The position numbers and the translations under genes are program-made. This document shows, in pieces, positions 61,390 through 64,000 of a DNA stretch of 64,000 bases. This DNA comes from Parabacteroides gordonii MS-1 = DSM 23371. Lineage in GTDB: Bacteria; Bacteroidota; Bacteroidia; Bacteroidales; Tannerellaceae. Positions within the stretch are counted from its first letter, which is position 1. Each line of letters opens with the position of its first letter. The DNA lies in contig NZ_KQ033919.1 in assembly GCF_000969825.1 (NCBI RefSeq), positions 114,030-178,029 of the forward strand, given 5' to 3'. The notes beneath the pieces were generated by a model, which had not been told where the DNA came from, did not search any database, and saw only the letters and a list, made by a program, of their open reading frames with translations.

Positions 61390-62429
61390 AACGGAACGCT
61401 ATACATTATATATATCTACTGGCCGGTGTCTTTGTGCTCTTGCTTCTGTCGGCTGCTTGCGAACGTCGCGAACTGACCTATTTCGAAGAAGCCGAAATAA
61501 ACGTCGAAGTAGATTGGAGCCGTTCGGGGCTTAGTGAAAGCGGTTACGGAGCTACGGCCATGTTCTATCCCGCCGACGGAGGCAGCCCGATGAAGCTGCT
61601 GATGGGAAACCGCGAGTATACAACCGTTCGTTTGCGGGAAGGCCTTTACCGGGTGCTCGTCTTCAACCGTTCGCACGACGACTTCAGCACTATCGCATTC
61701 AACGGCAACAACTTCTACAATTTCATGGCACAGGCCAAACAGGTAGATACGCGGGTGGATATGGAGACGAAAGTGGAAACCCGTGTCATTGTCGATGCTC
61801 CCGAAGAGCTGGCATCCGATGCGCTCGAAGAGTTTGAGGTGACCGAGACCATGCTGGGAAATTACAAGAATAAGAATGCCAATCCCGGATGCAAATCGTC
61901 TGCCGACTCCCGCGATGCGGAAGAAACAGACCCCAACCGCTATGTGATCCGTTTTCTGCCGGCTAAGCTGACGCGTAAGGTGCTGGTCGAGATCCGGGTG
62001 CCGGGAATGAACAATCTGCGTTCGGCCGTCGGGCTGATCGAAAATGTGAGCGAAGGTGTTTACCCGGCCACCGGTCAGCCTTCGGCGGAAAGGGTCACAC
62101 AACAGTTCACGTTCGATAAGATAGAGTTCGACCCCGGCTCGCCGTTCGACGGAACGATATCGGGCAGCTGCAATGTGTTTGGTTTCGACCGCAGTCTGCC
62201 GCACCGCCTGACCCTCGAGACCCTGCTGGCCGACGGTAAGACACGGACGGAAGAAACCTTCGACACCACCCCCGAATACATCCTGCAGGAGAACGGCGAC
62301 ATCCTGATACGTATCCGGCTGACCGCCCGCAAGCTACCCGACGTGAAGCCGGAAGGGGTGCCCGACTCCGGGTTCGACGTCATCGTCGACGAATGGGGCA
62401 ACCCCATAGAGAGCGAACTTCCTTTATAA
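61386..62429 (+). CDS. DUF5119 lipoprotein of the fimbrial operon
   Basis: 347 residues with a lipoprotein signal (LLAGVFVLLLLSAAC, Cys 25). DUF5119 pattern: ERRELTYFEEAEINVEVDWSRSG, GYGATAMFYPADGGSPMKLLMGNREY, LREGLYRVLVFNRSHDDF. The C-terminal part is beta-rich. Such proteins are FimB/Mfa2-like anchor or assembly components beside fimbrillins. Translationally coupled to DUF3575. Confidence 0.85.
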   Translation: MKRNAIHYIYLLAGVFVLLLLSAACERRELTYFEEAEINVEVDWSRSGLSESGYGATAMFYPADGGSPMKLLMGNREYTTVRLREGLYRVLVFNRSHDDFSTIAFNGNNFYNFMAQAKQVDTRVDMETKVETRVIVDAPEELASDALEEFEVTETMLGNYKNKNANPGCKSSADSRDAEETDPNRYVIRFLPAKLTRKVLVEIRVPGMNNLRSAVGLIENVSEGVYPATGQPSAERVTQQFTFDKIEFDPGSPFDGTISGSCNVFGFDRSLPHRLTLETLLADGKTRTEETFDTTPEYILQENGDILIRIRLTARKLPDVKPEGVPDSGFDVIVDEWGNPIESELPL

Positions 62430-62473
62430 CAAACGAAATAGAACGAATTACTAACATTTAAAATTTCACAGAT

Positions 62474-63946
62474 ATGAAAACCTATCATTTCCTGACAACC
62501 GCCGCCCTCATAGTGATGGCCGGCTGTTCACAAAACGAGATCACAGACATCAGTCCGGATGCCAATCCGGCAGTGGGCTTCGATATTTATACCGGGGCAC
62601 AGACAAAAGGGACCGTAACGAACAACGAGTCAACTGGAACCGGAATCAAAAACAACACCGGCTTCGGCATTCTGGCCTACTATACCGGGCAGGCAACGTG
62701 GAATAGTTCCAGTGGTTTCGACCCGGATTTTATGTGGAACCAACAGGTGAAATATGGAAGTGGCTGGAAATACACCCCTGTCAAGTACTGGCCGAATACA
62801 GAAGGCGATAAGATCTCTTTCTTTGCCTATGCACCGTATAGTACGACACAAACGAGCAGCAGTGAAACGTACGGTATTAAACTACCGGCAGCCGCTGCCA
62901 CAACGAAGCCGACCATCACATTTAAATTGCAAGAAGATCCGACAAACATGGTCGACCTCGTAGCCGGTTTTCAGAAAGACCAGCAAAAGCAGACTACAGC
63001 TGTTGCTTTTACGCTTGGCCATCTGCTGTCGCGTGTCGAGTTTAAGGCGAAGCTGGATGCAGCTCTTACATCAACCAATGAGACGCATGTTTTCATCACC
63101 GGAATGCGTATCCTGGGAACAGCGAGCAACGGAACAGGTAAAGATGCTTCCGGTGTAAACAGTGTTTCTAAATTCTACAGTACGGCTACCTACGACTGGT
63201 CTGCTGGAACGTGGGATTACACAACAGTAGCTCCTACAAAGCAATCTGCAGCTTATTCCATAAACAAGGTAATGGATCTTAAATCACCTTCAGATAAAGG
63301 TGGATATGCGACTTCGAGTGTGGAAGTGACTCAAGATGGAAATCTTACAAAACTATTTAAAACAAACCAATACTTATTCCTGATCCCGCCCGCGGATAAT
63401 ACCGATCTTACCTCGGGTGGCGGTATTACAGCAGCGACCGATGTACGTGTGCAGGTAGATTATGATATCGTTACGGTGGACAATAAATTAACTGCGGGAC
63501 ATTCTAAAACATCTACCAGCGCTACGATATCTTTGCCTATCGGGACATTGAAACGTTCAAAAGCTTACGAATATATCCTGACTATTGGTCTGGAAGAGGT
63601 TAAAGTAAGTGCAACGGTTAGCGATTGGGCAAACGCCGATCAGGTTTACATCCCGTCTGTAGATGTAACTGAAGTTGCCAGCGCCACCAATGCCGGATCA
63701 GCCATTACGAGTTTGAATACAATAAAAGGCAGCAATCAGAACTGCAATTACTTTGTGGTGAACTTTAAAACGGAACCGGCTGGCGCTACCGATTGGAGTA
63801 TTTCGGCAACAACAACAGCCTTCAAGCTTGGCGACCAGATTGAACTGAAGTTCCCGACAAGTACTAAGCCGTCAAGTGTAACCTTGGCTGGTTGGACAGT
63901 CGTAAAAGGTTCTAGCAACAACTTCATCCTGACTAAAAACAACTAA
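62474..63946 (+). CDS. Fimbrillin-family lipoprotein (fimbrial subunit)
   Basis: 490 residues with a lipoprotein signal (FLTTAALIVMAGC, Cys 18). Fimbrillin pattern: VGFDIYTGAQTKGTV, GFGILAYYTGQATWNSS, KYTPVKYWPNTEGDKISFFAYAP, then VAFTLGHLLSRVEFKAKL and WANADQVYIP near the end of the two-lobed domain. The precursor is lipidated, carried to the surface and cut by a protease before strand-exchange polymerisation. The C-terminal ~110 residues add an Ig-like extension (SITSLNTIKGSNQNCNYFVV..). Confidence 0.9.
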   Translation: MKTYHFLTTAALIVMAGCSQNEITDISPDANPAVGFDIYTGAQTKGTVTNNESTGTGIKNNTGFGILAYYTGQATWNSSSGFDPDFMWNQQVKYGSGWKYTPVKYWPNTEGDKISFFAYAPYSTTQTSSSETYGIKLPAAAATTKPTITFKLQEDPTNMVDLVAGFQKDQQKQTTAVAFTLGHLLSRVEFKAKLDAALTSTNETHVFITGMRILGTASNGTGKDASGVNSVSKFYSTATYDWSAGTWDYTTVAPTKQSAAYSINKVMDLKSPSDKGGYATSSVEVTQDGNLTKLFKTNQYLFLIPPADNTDLTSGGGITAATDVRVQVDYDIVTVDNKLTAGHSKTSTSATISLPIGTLKRSKAYEYILTIGLEEVKVSATVSDWANADQVYIPSVDVTEVASATNAGSAITSLNTIKGSNQNCNYFVVNFKTEPAGATDWSISATTTAFKLGDQIELKFPTSTKPSSVTLAGWTVVKGSSNNFILTKNN

Positions 63947-63953
63947 TCCCGCC

Positions 63954-64000
63954 ATGCCGAAGTCTCCCTTTATATTATCCCTTCTGCTCCTGCTCGCCAC
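63954..64000 (+). CDS. Start of a further exported fimbrial-operon protein (3' end beyond window)
   Basis: ATG at 63954 opens MPKSPFILSLLLLLA, a signal-peptide start, 7 nt after the fimbrillin stop. The window ends after 15 codons. Presumably the next fimbrial component. Confidence 0.65.
   Translation, partial: MPKSPFILSLLLLLA

Noticed and set aside
1-64000. CRISPR array, rRNA or tRNA genes
   Set aside because: No regularly spaced short repeats and no cloverleaf or rRNA-like conserved stretch was recognised by reading; repeats found belong to the fold-back modules or Rhs coding.

Overview
The window looks like chromosome of a gut Bacteroidales bacterium (Bacteroides or Parabacteroides). Three things point there: promoters of the Bacteroidota type (a -7 box close to TAnnTTTG), a Bacteroidota TssD/Hcp tube protein, and a fimbrillin/DUF5119/DUF3575 fimbrial locus. 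Positions 1 to about 60 kb are one large conjugative element, consistent with the Bacteroidales ICEs that carry type VI secretion (T6SS) loci. The last 3.3 kb is a surface-fimbria operon, probably resident chromosome.

Layout. 1-8.7 kb: T6SS cargo, with a GC-rich Rhs effector (5' end missing) that has an AT-rich HNH-type toxin tip, its immunity gene, an FRG-domain protein with an McrB-type N-terminal module, an orphan TssD and a KAP-type P-loop NTPase. 8.9-16.4 kb (minus): a giant N6-methylase/SNF2-helicase gene split by a 2.46-kb group II intron exactly inside helicase motif VI. 16.4-19.7 kb: a Panacea-type toxin-antitoxin pair, a YGS-repeat protein and two small genes, bracketed by a 0.4-kb direct repeat. 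20-24.6 kb: a RibD/DHFR-like reductase, a SLOG protein, two phosphoribosyltransferases and a LytM peptidase. 24.8-41 kb (plus): a 15-gene operon with DUF4099-like, Toprim primase-like, PH-domain, secreted, membrane, peptidoglycan-hydrolase, tandem OB-fold and ArdC proteins, apparently conjugation and establishment functions. 41-60 kb (mostly minus): small, mostly acidic cargo proteins, a histone H1-like protein, an OmpA-like protein, a MobV relaxase with a candidate oriT, a lipoprotein operon, a degenerate serine recombinase, DUF1281, LPD11 and SSB proteins. 60.7-64 kb (plus): DUF3575, DUF5119 and fimbrillin genes, with a fourth gene just starting at the edge.

The most exciting signal is a module found 13 times, always immediately upstream of a minus-strand gene or operon (methylase, SLOG/PRTase, SSB, DUF1281, LPD11 and small cargo genes). 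Each copy is an imperfect fold-back of about 50 nt per arm. The distal arm carries a Bacteroidales promoter (TTG, about 18 nt, TANCTTTGC) that points AWAY from the gene in duplex DNA. If the plus strand is single-stranded and folds back, the same promoter points TOWARD the gene, and in most copies the -7 box falls in the unpaired part of the stem. This is the geometry of the single-stranded-DNA promoters (Frpo/ssi) of the leading regions of enterobacterial plasmids. I infer that this element uses ssDNA promoters to switch on protective genes as the transferred strand enters a recipient.

A second strong signal is a perfect 14-bp inverted repeat around a 284-bp segment directly upstream of the fimbrial operon, the usual form of an invertible phase-variation promoter.

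No tRNA, rRNA or CRISPR array was recognised. The integrase and the other end of the element are not in the window.
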